From Aedoeadaptatus acetigenes (lineage in GTDB: Bacteria > Bacillota > Clostridia > Tissierellales > Peptoniphilaceae), in the NCBI RefSeq assembly GCF_025566985.1, contig NZ_JAOQJD010000004.1:62001-126000 (forward strand): a stretch of 64,000 nt of DNA, read 5' to 3'. The notes below the pieces were generated by a model. The model had not been told where the DNA came from and did no database searches. It was given only the letters and a program-made list of their open reading frames with translations. Shown in pieces: positions 7,941 through 15,925 of this stretch (position 1 is its first letter; the number at the start of each line of letters is the position of its first letter). The position numbers were made by a program, and so were the translations under genes.

Positions 7941-8916
7941 AGCACGCCTCCCCTTCGTAGAGGAAACAGGCGACACATTGGCCCGGCCTGTGTTCCCTCA
8001 AGCGCGGCACTTCCCTGCCGCAGATGTCCATACGCTTGTCGCAGCGGGAGTAGAAGGGGCAGTGCCCTTCCATTTCCGACGGCGGCGGCACATTGCCGGG
8101 AATGTTGTAGAGTTTTTCCCCGCGATTTTCAAGCGTGGGCCGCGCCCGCAAAAGCCCGATGGTATAGGGATGAAGGGGCCGGTCGAAAATCGTGCACACG
8201 TCGGATTTTTCCATGACCCTGCCCCCGTACATAACCACTACGTCGTCGGCCATTTGAGCCACCACGCCGAGATCGTGGGTAATGAGCATAATGGCCGTGC
8301 CCATTTCCCGCTGCAGACTCTCCATAAGCTCCAGCACTTCTTTTTGAATGGTGACATCCAGAGCCGTGGTGGGCTCGTCGGCGATTAAAAGCTTCGGCGA
8401 AGAAGCCAATGCCATGGCGATCATGACCCGCTGCCGTTGGCCGCCGGAAAGTTCGTGGGGATAGGCGCGCGCCTTGTTTTCGGCGTCTTTAATCTCCACC
8501 ATCTCCAGCATTTCCACGGCTTTTTTCTTCGCTTCTGCCTTGGAAAGGCCCATGATGCGGCGGTAGACTTCCTCGATTTGAAAGCCGATCTTCAGCGCCA
8601 GATTCAAACTGGTCATGGGCTCTTGAAAGATCATGGCCAGATCTCGGCTGCGGAGCATGCGCCGCTCTTCTTTTTCCATGGATAAAATGCTTTTGCCCTT
8701 GTAGAGGATGTCGCCCTCTTCGATCTTCCCGTAAGGCCTCGGCAAAAGCCCCATAAGGGACAGGGCCGTGACGCTCTTTCCGCTGCCGCTTTCTCCCACC
8801 ACGGCGGTGGTGGAGCCTTCTTCGATGGAGAAGGTGACGCCGTTGACGGCGTGAACCGGGCCGGAATCGGTGAAAAAGGTCGTATGCAGATTGTTAAATT
8901 CAATGAGTTTCGACAT
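7933..8916 (-). CDS. oppD: Peptide ABC transporter ATP-binding protein OppD
   Basis: 327 residues from the ATG at 8916, which has AAAGGGG ahead of it inside the end of oppC. Walker A GESGSGKSV, signature LSGGQRQRVMIAMAL and Walker B LLIADEPTTALDVTI are all present. The C-terminal oligo/dipeptide-transporter domain has PYTIGLL and a cysteine set (CPFYSRC, DICG, CVAC, CC) that in some OppD/DppD proteins binds an iron-sulfur cluster. Heterodimer partner of OppF. Confidence 0.93.
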   Translation of the reverse strand: MSKLIEFNNLHTTFFTDSGPVHAVNGVTFSIEEGSTTAVVGESGSGKSVTALSLMGLLPRPYGKIEEGDILYKGKSILSMEKEERRMLRSRDLAMIFQEPMTSLNLALKIGFQIEEVYRRIMGLSKAEAKKKAVEMLEMVEIKDAENKARAYPHELSGGQRQRVMIAMALASSPKLLIADEPTTALDVTIQKEVLELMESLQREMGTAIMLITHDLGVVAQMADDVVVMYGGRVMEKSDVCTIFDRPLHPYTIGLLRARPTLENRGEKLYNIPGNVPPPSEMEGHCPFYSRCDKRMDICGREVPRLREHRPGQCVACFLYEGEACCD

Positions 8917-8917
8917 A

Positions 8918-9769
8918 TTAGCCCCTTTGCGTTGCATCCAGCGCGTCTCGCAAGCCGTCGCCGAAAAGATTCAGAGAAAAAATCGTGAGGGCGATGGCGA
9001 GACCCGGAAAAATGGTCATGTGCGGATAGTCTTGAATGTAGCTTCTGCCTTGGGAAAGCATGCCGCCCCATTCCGGCGTCGGCGGTTGCACGCCCAAGCC
9101 GATAAAGCTCAAGCTTGCCGCCTGCAAAATGGAGGTGCCCACGCCCAGTGTGGCCTGAACAATGATGGGGCCCAAGCAGTTGGGCAGAATGTGGCGGAAG
9201 ATCAGGCGGAAGTTGGATGCGCCGCCGATTTTCGCCGCCTCCACGTATTCCTGCTCCTTCACCGAGAGCACGCTGGCCCTGACGATGCGGGCGTAATTCG
9301 TAATCCCCGAAAGGGACACGGCGAGAATCAAATTGCGAATCCCCGTGCCCAGTACGGTGGAAATGGCGATGGCCAAGATCAAGGACGGAATGGAGAGAAT
9401 AATATCCACGAGGCGCATGAGCACATTGTCCACGCCGCCGCCGAAAAAGCCCGCCACGGCGCCGATGACGGTGCCGAAGATCACGGAGAGGATCGTTGCG
9501 AGAAAGCCGATGAAAAGGGAAATCCGCGCCCCGTAAACCACATTGGAAAAAATATCCCGGCCGAAATTATCCGTGCCGAAGAAGTGTTGGCTCGAGGGCG
9601 ACTGGAAGCGATTGGCGAGATTTTGCTCGTAGGGAACCTGGGTGGCGATCAGCGGCGCAAAAATTGCCACAGCAATCATCACCGCGATAATCACAAAGCC
9701 CATGACGGCCATTTTATTTTTCTTAAACAGGCGAAGGAGGTCGTAGAATCTGGATTGTTTTGAAATCAT
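8918..9769 (-). CDS. oppC: Peptide ABC transporter permease OppC
   Basis: 283 residues with about six membrane helices: one near 20-45, then five in the BPD_transp_1 domain. An N-terminal OppC-N segment (SRFYDLLRLFKKNK) and the HFFGTDNFGRDIFSNVVYGA motif are typical for OppC/DppC. The EAA coupling loop (EYVEAAKIGGASNFRLIFRHI) contacts the ATPases. ATG at 9769 has GGAGGCC ahead; oppB ends nine bases upstream. Confidence 0.93.
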   Translation of the reverse strand: MISKQSRFYDLLRLFKKNKMAVMGFVIIAVMIAVAIFAPLIATQVPYEQNLANRFQSPSSQHFFGTDNFGRDIFSNVVYGARISLFIGFLATILSVIFGTVIGAVAGFFGGGVDNVLMRLVDIILSIPSLILAIAISTVLGTGIRNLILAVSLSGITNYARIVRASVLSVKEQEYVEAAKIGGASNFRLIFRHILPNCLGPIIVQATLGVGTSILQAASLSFIGLGVQPPTPEWGGMLSQGRSYIQDYPHMTIFPGLAIALTIFSLNLFGDGLRDALDATQRG

Positions 9770-9778
9770 AGGGCCTCC

Positions 9779-10705
9779 TTATTGGTACTGACTGCGCACG
9801 CGGGGATCCAAGAAGCCGTAGAGAATGTCCACGATGAGATTGAGCACGCAGTAGGATAGGGAAATTAAGAGCACCGCCCCTAAAATCATGGGGTAGTCCT
9901 GGGCGGAAATACTTTGCACCATGTGGCGGCCGATGCCCGGAATGGAGAAGATGGTTTCCGTTAAGACGCTGCCGCCGATTAAGGAGCCGGTCAAAAGCCC
10001 GGCGCTGGTGAGCACGGGAATCATGGCGTTTTTCAAGGCGTGAACGAAGAGAATGTAGCGTTCCCTCAGCCCTTTGGAGCGGGCCGTGCGAATGTAGTCC
10101 CTGCTCAATACCTCCAGCATGGAGGAGCGGGTTTGGCGCATAATGACGGCCATGGATTGAAACCCGAGAGCGAAGCCCGGCAGAATCAAGTGTTTAAAGG
10201 AGCGCAACCCCGAGGAGGGCAACCAGCCCAATTTCACGGAAAACAGGAGAATGAAAAGCATCCCCGACCAGAAGATGGGCATGGACAGGCCGATCATGCC
10301 GAAAAACATGGAGATCTTGTCGATCCATGAATACTTGTACACGGCACTTAAGACGCCGAATAAAATTCCGAAGATCACGGCCACGGCCAGAGAAAAGACC
10401 GTGAGCTTGACCGTGGCGGGAAAGTATTCTCTCAGCGTGTCCCCCACATCGGCGCCGGAGAGATAGCTCTTGCCCAAATCCCCGTGAAGGGCGCCTTTCA
10501 TGTAGCGGCCGTACTGCACGATAAAGGGATCGTTCAGCCCCAACTTTTCCCGATAGGCCTCGATGGCTTCCGGAGGCGCCTGTTGTCCCAACTTGGCCAC
10601 CGCCGCGTCGCCGGGGGTCAGGTACAGGAGGCCGAAAATAATGAAGCTGACGCCCAACATGGTGGGCACCATGAGTAGGAGTCGTCGAAGGATAAATTTG
10701 CTCAT
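9779..10705 (-). CDS. oppB: Peptide ABC transporter permease OppB
   Basis: 308 residues, six predicted membrane helices. N-terminal FILRRLLLMVPTMLGVSFII and the segment LLYLTPGDAA are typical of OppB/DppB. The coupling loop is RDYIRTARSKGLRERYILFVHAL with G shifted as in the family. It sits 62 bases downstream of oppA, from which it is separated by a hairpin that may set a lower expression level than oppA. Confidence 0.93.
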   Translation of the reverse strand: MSKFILRRLLLMVPTMLGVSFIIFGLLYLTPGDAAVAKLGQQAPPEAIEAYREKLGLNDPFIVQYGRYMKGALHGDLGKSYLSGADVGDTLREYFPATVKLTVFSLAVAVIFGILFGVLSAVYKYSWIDKISMFFGMIGLSMPIFWSGMLFILLFSVKLGWLPSSGLRSFKHLILPGFALGFQSMAVIMRQTRSSMLEVLSRDYIRTARSKGLRERYILFVHALKNAMIPVLTSAGLLTGSLIGGSVLTETIFSIPGIGRHMVQSISAQDYPMILGAVLLISLSYCVLNLIVDILYGFLDPRVRSQYQ

Positions 10706-10734
10706 GCTCTCCCCTTTCCATTCATTTATGTAAT

Positions 10735-10756
10735 AAAGACTCCCGAAGGAGCCTTT
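10735..10756 (-). terminator. Hairpin between oppA and oppB (partial terminator or processing site)
   Basis: AAAGGCTCC-TTCG-GGAGTCTTT on the minus strand, with one G-T pair and no long T run. This position, after the binding-protein gene of an importer, commonly holds a hairpin that stabilises the oppA message or partly terminates. Confidence 0.5.
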
Positions 10757-10767
10757 ATCGTCGTGGT

Positions 10768-12306
10768 TTATTCAAACGTAATGTGGTAAAACTCGTTGCT
10801 ACCGCAGGGATCGGGCTCGAAGTTTTTAATGTACTTTTGCGCGCCGATAATTTGCTCGCCGTAAAGGGCGAAGATGGCAGGGTGTTCTTTAACAACCAAC
10901 TCTTGGGCTTCTTTGTAAATGACCGCCCGATCCTCACCAGACGCCTGCAGACCTTTTTCGATTAAAGCATCCAATGCAGGATTGCCGTAGAACATAAAGT
11001 TCGGGCCCACGCCTTTTTTCGCCGTGGCGTAGGTGGCGTAGAGGGGATAGTGGGGATCCACAATGGAAGGCGACCAGCTCATAATGAACATATCGTGTTC
11101 GTGGTCGGCCTTGCCGAGGGCGGACATGTAGGCGTTCCATTCCATGGCGTTGATTTCGACCTTCAGGCCGACTTCGGCCAATTGCGATTGAATGATCGTG
11201 GCCATGTCCTTGCGGTCTTGTTGGTCGTGAACGTAGAGCTTGATCGCATCCCCTTCCTTGACCCCGGCTTCTTTCAAGAGGGCCTTGGCCTTTTCGATGT
11301 CCCGCTTTTCGGGCTTAATCGAATCGGAAATGGAGTAGGGAATGTTCGGGTTCACAGGTCCCGTAGCGATCTTGCCGTGGCCCATGTATACGGCGTCGAT
11401 AATGGCCTGCATATCCAAGGCGTAGGTCATGGCTTCTCTGGCCTTCGGATCCTTGAAAATGCCTCGGTCCACGGTGAGGCCGATAAAGTGAACGGAGTTG
11501 TCCAGCTTCGTGTAGAGGGCGAGATCTTTATTTTCTTCTACTTTGGATGCGTCGTTGGGAGCAACTTCCATGGCGATGTCCGCCTGTCCGCTGTCCAATT
11601 CGATGACGCGGTTGGCGTCTTCCGGAATAATGCGGAAGACCATTTTCGTGAAGGCCGGCTTTTCGCCCCAGTAGTTTTCATTGTAGCTGAGGGCGGTGTT
11701 GTCCAGCTTCTTCCAGTCGTCCAGCTTAAAGGGGCCGGTGCCCACGGGATTGGTTCCCAAAGCTTCCGGATCTTTTTCCGTGGTGGTCTTGTCTACCATG
11801 GATGCTGCCGGGTGGGCCAGAGCCGCCGTAAAGGTGGCATCCGGTGCCTTCAATTTAAATTTAATGACGTGAGGATCCGAGGTGTCGTAGCTGTTCGGAT
11901 CGATTTGGCCGAAAATATAGCCGTAGGCGTCCGATTGGGCCACGCGGTTTAAGGTGTAGGCCACGTCTTCAGAGGTAAAGTCTTCGCCGTTGGAAAACTT
12001 CACGCCTTCTTTCAGCTTGATCACGTAAGTGACGTCGTCGGGCTGTTCAATGGATTCCGCCAGGCGATTTTCCATGGTGCCGTCGGGTTTACGAACCACC
12101 AGAGGATCGTAAATTTGCTTAATAATGTTTTCGGCGTAAATACTGTTTTGAATGGTCGGGTCCATGGACTCGGCATCGGAGGCTTGGGCGATGACCAGGG
12201 TATCCTTGTCTTTTTCCGCCGTCTTCGCGCCGCCGCCGCCACCGCCGCCGCAGGCCGTGAGCAGCATGGTCATAGCCAGGGCAACTGCCACAAATTTTTT
12301 CTTCAT
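10768..12306 (-). CDS. oppA: Peptide-binding lipoprotein OppA (solute-binding family 5)
   Basis: 512 residues. A lipoprotein signal peptide ends in LLTAC with Cys19, followed by seven glycines, a flexible tether. The mature protein has the family-5 sequence: LAESIEQ, VKLKEGVKFSNGEDFTSEDV-type segment, NPVGTGPF, RIIPEDANRVIELDSGQADI and the C-terminal YKEAQELVVKEHPAIF. It catches peptides outside the membrane for OppBCDF. Family-5 proteins also bind nickel, glutathione or opines; ligand cannot be read from the sequence, though a GGT-like enzyme 6 kb away makes gamma-glutamyl peptides a fair guess. A TATACT lies at 12368-12363 as a possible -10. Confidence 0.92.
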   Translation of the reverse strand: MKKKFVAVALAMTMLLTACGGGGGGGAKTAEKDKDTLVIAQASDAESMDPTIQNSIYAENIIKQIYDPLVVRKPDGTMENRLAESIEQPDDVTYVIKLKEGVKFSNGEDFTSEDVAYTLNRVAQSDAYGYIFGQIDPNSYDTSDPHVIKFKLKAPDATFTAALAHPAASMVDKTTTEKDPEALGTNPVGTGPFKLDDWKKLDNTALSYNENYWGEKPAFTKMVFRIIPEDANRVIELDSGQADIAMEVAPNDASKVEENKDLALYTKLDNSVHFIGLTVDRGIFKDPKAREAMTYALDMQAIIDAVYMGHGKIATGPVNPNIPYSISDSIKPEKRDIEKAKALLKEAGVKEGDAIKLYVHDQQDRKDMATIIQSQLAEVGLKVEINAMEWNAYMSALGKADHEHDMFIMSWSPSIVDPHYPLYATYATAKKGVGPNFMFYGNPALDALIEKGLQASGEDRAVIYKEAQELVVKEHPAIFALYGEQIIGAQKYIKNFEPDPCGSNEFYHITFE

Positions 12307-12401
12307 GAGCGATCACTTCCCTTTCATCATGGTTTCGTTAAGACTGTACATGGTTTGAGTGAAGTATACCCGAAAGAAAAGTTAGGGAATCAAAATTTCT
12401 A

Positions 12402-13667
12402 TTATATCTCTTCACTTTCCACTCGGGAAATGACGGCGCCGAGGTTTCTGAATTTCTCTTCGATGTCTTCGTAGCCCCGGTCGATGTGGTAGATGTCGTG
12501 AATATGGGTCTTGCCTTCCGCCACGAGGCCGACGAGAATCAGTGCCGCACCGGCGCGCAAATCGCTGGCGCGGACGTGGGCGCCGTGCAGGCGCTTCGGA
12601 CCGATGACCACGGCGCTTCGGCCGTCGATTTTTATATCGGCCCCCATTTTTTCAAATTCTTCCACGTGCATAAAGCGGTTTTCAAACACCGTTTCGATGG
12701 CCACATTGCTGCCCTTGCACTGAGTCATGTAGGCCATAAACTGGGCCTGCATGTCCGTGGGAAATCCGGGATAGGGCAGGGTCTTAATGTCGATGGCCTC
12801 GGGAAGGGGCCGGCCGATGACGCGGACGTTCTCCCCTTCTTCGATGACTTCGGCGCCGGATTCCTTGAGCTTGGCGATCACGGGCTTGATGTGATTGGTA
12901 ATGACATTTTCCACGAGCACATCGCCCCCGGTAATGGCCGCCGCCACCATAAAGGTGCCTGCTTCGATGCGGTCGGGAATAATGGCGTGGCGGGCGCCGC
13001 CTAAACGGTCCACGCCGACGATTCGAATGGTGGAGGTGCCGGCGCCGGTAACTTTCGCCCCGAGCTTTCGAAGGAAATTGGAAAGATCCACGATCTCCGG
13101 CTCCTTGGCCGCATTGTCGATGACCGTTTCACCCTTGGCCAAGACCGCCGCCATCATAATATTTTCTGTGGCTCCCACGGAGGGGAAGTCCAGATAGATC
13201 TTTTCGCCCACGAGCTCGTCGCAGGAGGCCGTAATGTTTCCCAAGTCCTCGTGAATTTCCGCCCCCAATGCGCGGAAGCCCTTTAAGTGGTAATCGATGG
13301 GCCTCGCGCCGATGGAGCAACCCCCCGGGAGGGAGTTTTCCGTCTTGCCCATGCGGGCGAGCAAAGGCCCCATGACGAGAAAAGAGGCCCGCATTTTATT
13401 CATCAATTCAAAAGGCGTCTTGTATTCCTTCAGATGCGCCGAATTAATCTTGAGCTTGCCTTTCCCCAAGACCTCCACTTCGCTGCCCAAGGCCTCCAGC
13501 ACCTGACACATAATGTGCACGTCCTGAAGCTCAGGCACTTCTTCTAAATAAATGTCCTCCGTACCCAAAAGGCAGGCGGCCAAAATAGGCAGAGCCGCAT
13601 TTTTCGCTCCGCTGATGCGCACGCGCCCCTTGAGGGCGGGACTTTTTTCCACGACGATTTTTTCCAA
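12402..13667 (-). CDS. murA: UDP-N-acetylglucosamine 1-carboxyvinyltransferase MurA
   Basis: 421 residues, standard MurA length. Starts with TTG at 13667 behind AAGGGGAG. Lys22 and Asn23 (SGAKNAALP) and the catalytic Cys117 in LPGGCSIGARPIDYH are present, so the enzyme is probably fosfomycin-sensitive. It transfers enolpyruvate from PEP to UDP-GlcNAc, the first committed step of peptidoglycan synthesis, in the cytoplasm. It stands alone between the opp promoter region and the end of the glycolytic operon. Confidence 0.96.
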   Translation of the reverse strand: MEKIVVEKSPALKGRVRISGAKNAALPILAACLLGTEDIYLEEVPELQDVHIMCQVLEALGSEVEVLGKGKLKINSAHLKEYKTPFELMNKMRASFLVMGPLLARMGKTENSLPGGCSIGARPIDYHLKGFRALGAEIHEDLGNITASCDELVGEKIYLDFPSVGATENIMMAAVLAKGETVIDNAAKEPEIVDLSNFLRKLGAKVTGAGTSTIRIVGVDRLGGARHAIIPDRIEAGTFMVAAAITGGDVLVENVITNHIKPVIAKLKESGAEVIEEGENVRVIGRPLPEAIDIKTLPYPGFPTDMQAQFMAYMTQCKGSNVAIETVFENRFMHVEEFEKMGADIKIDGRSAVVIGPKRLHGAHVRASDLRAGAALILVGLVAEGKTHIHDIYHIDRGYEDIEEKFRNLGAVISRVESEEI

Positions 13668-13730
13668 AAATATTCTCCCCTTACTTCTGCTGATTTATTG
13701 AAAGGACCTGCGTCCTCTATATACAAATAG

Positions 13731-13759
13731 AACGCCGGGAGCATACACTCCGAGCGTTC
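13731..13759. repeat. Inverted repeat upstream of murA
   Basis: GAACGCCGGGAG and CTCCGAGCGTTC form an imperfect stem around a short loop, 64 bases ahead of murA. It has T-rich sequence on its plus-strand side only. It may be a second terminator for the gloA-side transcript or an operator; I cannot decide. Confidence 0.4.
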
Positions 13760-13775
13760 TTATTGTATCATATTT

Positions 13776-13807
13776 AAAGCCGTCGCAAACCACGGTTTGC
13801 GGCTTTT
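13776..13807 (-). terminator. Terminator of the glycolytic operon
   Basis: Stem built from AAAAGCCGCAAACC and GGTTTGCGACGGCTTT with a two-base bulge, read on the minus strand just after the glyoxalase stop. The flank is ATTT rather than a long T run. Confidence 0.65.
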
Positions 13808-13811
13808 GTCC

Positions 13812-14189
13812 TTAAATCCCTCGGCGAATCACTTCCGTCTTGTAGCCGTCGGGATCCGTGACGAAAAAGTAGCGGGGCACCTCGCCGGGCAGGCCCATCA
13901 GCTCCGTTACATCGAAGCCTTCCGCCTTCATTCGGGCGTGGTCCGCCTCCAAATCGTCGCTTTCCACGGCCACGTGGCCGTAGCCGTCGCCGATGTCGTA
14001 GGCGCCGTGGCCGATATTGTAGGTGAGCTCAAGCTCCGCCTTGTCCCCTTCAAGGGCCAAATACACCAGCTTAAAGCCGTCGGCGGTGTGATCTTTTTCC
14101 CGCGTCACATGATAGCCCAGGGCCTTTTCGTAAAAGGCGATGGAAGCCTCCAGATCCTTTACCCGTATGCAGGTATGGGCGTAATTCAC
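13812..14189 (-). CDS. gloA: Glyoxalase I-like VOC-family protein
   Basis: 125 residues, a single vicinal-oxygen-chelate unit of the lactoylglutathione lyase type. Metal ligands can be placed at His5 (YAHTCIRV), Glu56-region (AELELTYN), His76-region (GHVAVE) and the late Glu in YKTEVI. GloA converts the methylglyoxal hemithioacetal to the lactoyl thioester. Its GTG start overlaps the stop of the sixA-like gene, so it is translated with the glycolytic operon. Methylglyoxal arises spontaneously from triose phosphates, which makes the location sensible. Whether glutathione or another thiol is the cofactor here is unknown. Confidence 0.85.
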   Translation of the reverse strand: MNYAHTCIRVKDLEASIAFYEKALGYHVTREKDHTADGFKLVYLALEGDKAELELTYNIGHGAYDIGDGYGHVAVESDDLEADHARMKAEGFDVTELMGLPGEVPRYFFVTDPDGYKTEVIRRGI

Positions 14190-14629
14190 GATCTCACCCT
14201 TTCAATTTTGTCTACATAGATGCCCTTGTCCACGATGGGATCGTATTCGATTTTGTGAAGGCTCGCTTTTCTCACAGGCATGACTTCACCGGTGACCTCT
14301 TCGATAATGTAGCCCAAAGAGGGTTGATGGGCGATAAATAAAATGGGCTCGTCGGTAATATAGGTCTTCATATTTCTCCAGCGGGTGGCGTCTTTGTAGC
14401 TCACGATCTTCACGTCGTGAACGCCCAGTTTTTCCGCCATAACTTCCGCCGTTTCCACGGCGCGCTTGTATTCCGAAGCGATGATTTTTTGAGGCAGGGG
14501 CCATTCCCGTCTCAAAAAGGCTTCCGCCGTGTCTTCCGCTTGAAAAATCCCTTCTTTGGTCAAGGCGCGCTCTTCGTCGCGGGAAGCCACATCTTCCGCC
14601 TTGCCGTGTCGCATTAAATATAAAATCAT
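14186..14629 (-). CDS. sixA: SixA-type histidine phosphatase
   Basis: 147 residues. N-terminal LYLMRHGKAED carries the RHG motif of the histidine phosphatase superfamily; a second catalytic His is in FIAHQPSLG (about residue 100). Length and lack of a long insertion fit SixA, a phosphohistidine phosphatase, rather than a phosphoglycerate mutase. ATG at 14629 follows AAGAGGAC, nine bases beyond eno, and the gene overlaps gloA by four bases. The substrate in this organism is unknown. Confidence 0.82.
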   Translation of the reverse strand: MILYLMRHGKAEDVASRDEERALTKEGIFQAEDTAEAFLRREWPLPQKIIASEYKRAVETAEVMAEKLGVHDVKIVSYKDATRWRNMKTYITDEPILFIAHQPSLGYIIEEVTGEVMPVRKASLHKIEYDPIVDKGIYVDKIERVRS

Positions 14630-14638
14630 AATGTCCTC

Positions 14639-15916
14639 TTATCTAAACAGATTTCTTCCCTCGTAGCGGGCCAGTTCGCCCAATTCATCTTCGATGCGAA
14701 GGAGTTGATTGTACTTGGCGACGCGATCGGTTCTCGCCGGCGCGCCGGTTTTAATTTGTCCCGTGTTTAAGGCCACGGCCAAATCGGCGATGGTGGCATC
14801 TTCCGTTTCGCCGCTTCGGTGACTGATCACCGCCGTCATGGAGGCTCTGTGGGCCATGTTCACGGCATCGATGGTTTCGCTCAGGCTGCCGATTTGATTG
14901 AGCTTGATCAAAATGGAATTGCCCACGCCTTCTTCAATGCCCCGCGCCAGGCGCTTCACATTGGTGACGAATAAATCGTCGCCTACCAATTGAATCTTCT
15001 CGCCCAGGCGTTCGGTGAGCATTTTCCAGCCTTCCCAATCGTCTTCGTCCAGCCCGTCTTCGATGCTCTTCACGGGGAAGCGGCTCGTTATGTCTTCGTA
15101 CCAGGCCACCATTTCTTCCGCCGTAAGCTCCTTGCCTTCGCCCTTTAAGACGTAGACCTTTTTGTCTTTATCGTACATTTCCGATGCAGCCACATCCAGG
15201 GCAAAGACGATGTCTTCTCCCGGCACGAGACCCGCTTCTTTCACGGCTTCCACGATGAGTTCCAAAGCTTCCACATTGCTCTTTAAGTCGGGGGCGAAAC
15301 CGCCTTCGTCGCCGACGCCGGTGGAAAGGCCCTTGGATTTAATGACCTTTTTCAGATGGTGGTACACTTCGGCGCCCATGCGCAGGCCTTCTTTAAAGCT
15401 TTCTGCGCCTACGGGCATAATCATAAATTCCTGAATGTCCACATTGTTATCGGCGTGTTCCCCGCCATTTAAAATATTCATCATGGGTACGGGCAAGGTG
15501 CGGGCGCCGACGCCGCCGATGTATTGATACAGGGGTAGGCCCAATTCGTCTGCAGCGGCCTTGGCCACGGCGAGAGACACGCCTAAAATGGCATTGGCCC
15601 CGAGCTTCGCCTTGTTTTCCGTGCCGTCCAAGTCCAAGAGAGCTTCGTCGATGCCCAATTGATCCAAGACGTCGTAGCCGAGAATTTCCTGTGCGATGAC
15701 TTCGTTCACGTGGGCCACGGCATTTTCCACGCCCTTGCCCATGTAGCGATCGTCGCCGTCGCGCAATTCGATGGCTTCGTAGGCGCCGGTGCTGGCGCCG
15801 GAGGGAACGATGGCCCGTCCGAAACCGCCGGCCGCCGTGTACACTTCCACTTCCACCGTGGGGTTTCCGCGGCTGTCTAAAACTTCGCGACCATAAACTT
15901 CAATAATGCTGCTCAT
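14639..15916 (-). CDS. eno: Enolase
   Basis: 425 residues. The signature ILIKLNQIGSLSET (about 334-347) and the substrate loop SGASTGAYEA near residue 40 are intact, with the metal-binding acids in FALDVAASE, KSIEDGL and VGDDLFVTN. Catalyses 2-phosphoglycerate to phosphoenolpyruvate in glycolysis. It follows gpmI by nine bases and is the last of the five glycolytic genes. PEP made here is also the MurA substrate. Confidence 0.98.
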   Translation of the reverse strand: MSSIIEVYGREVLDSRGNPTVEVEVYTAAGGFGRAIVPSGASTGAYEAIELRDGDDRYMGKGVENAVAHVNEVIAQEILGYDVLDQLGIDEALLDLDGTENKAKLGANAILGVSLAVAKAAADELGLPLYQYIGGVGARTLPVPMMNILNGGEHADNNVDIQEFMIMPVGAESFKEGLRMGAEVYHHLKKVIKSKGLSTGVGDEGGFAPDLKSNVEALELIVEAVKEAGLVPGEDIVFALDVAASEMYDKDKKVYVLKGEGKELTAEEMVAWYEDITSRFPVKSIEDGLDEDDWEGWKMLTERLGEKIQLVGDDLFVTNVKRLARGIEEGVGNSILIKLNQIGSLSETIDAVNMAHRASMTAVISHRSGETEDATIADLAVALNTGQIKTGAPARTDRVAKYNQLLRIEDELGELARYEGRNLFR

Positions 15917-15925
15917 ATTTGCTCC

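Noticed and set aside
8870..9763. Plus-strand 297-codon open frame over oppC
   Set aside because: GC-rich antisense shadow with His/Gly-rich composition; oppC on the other strand has clear motifs.
11050..11952. Plus-strand 300-codon open frame over oppA
   Set aside because: Antisense shadow; oppA lipoprotein is certain.
13731..13759. Inverted repeat before murA read as an IS terminal repeat
   Set aside because: Only one hairpin, with no transposase or matching distant repeat.
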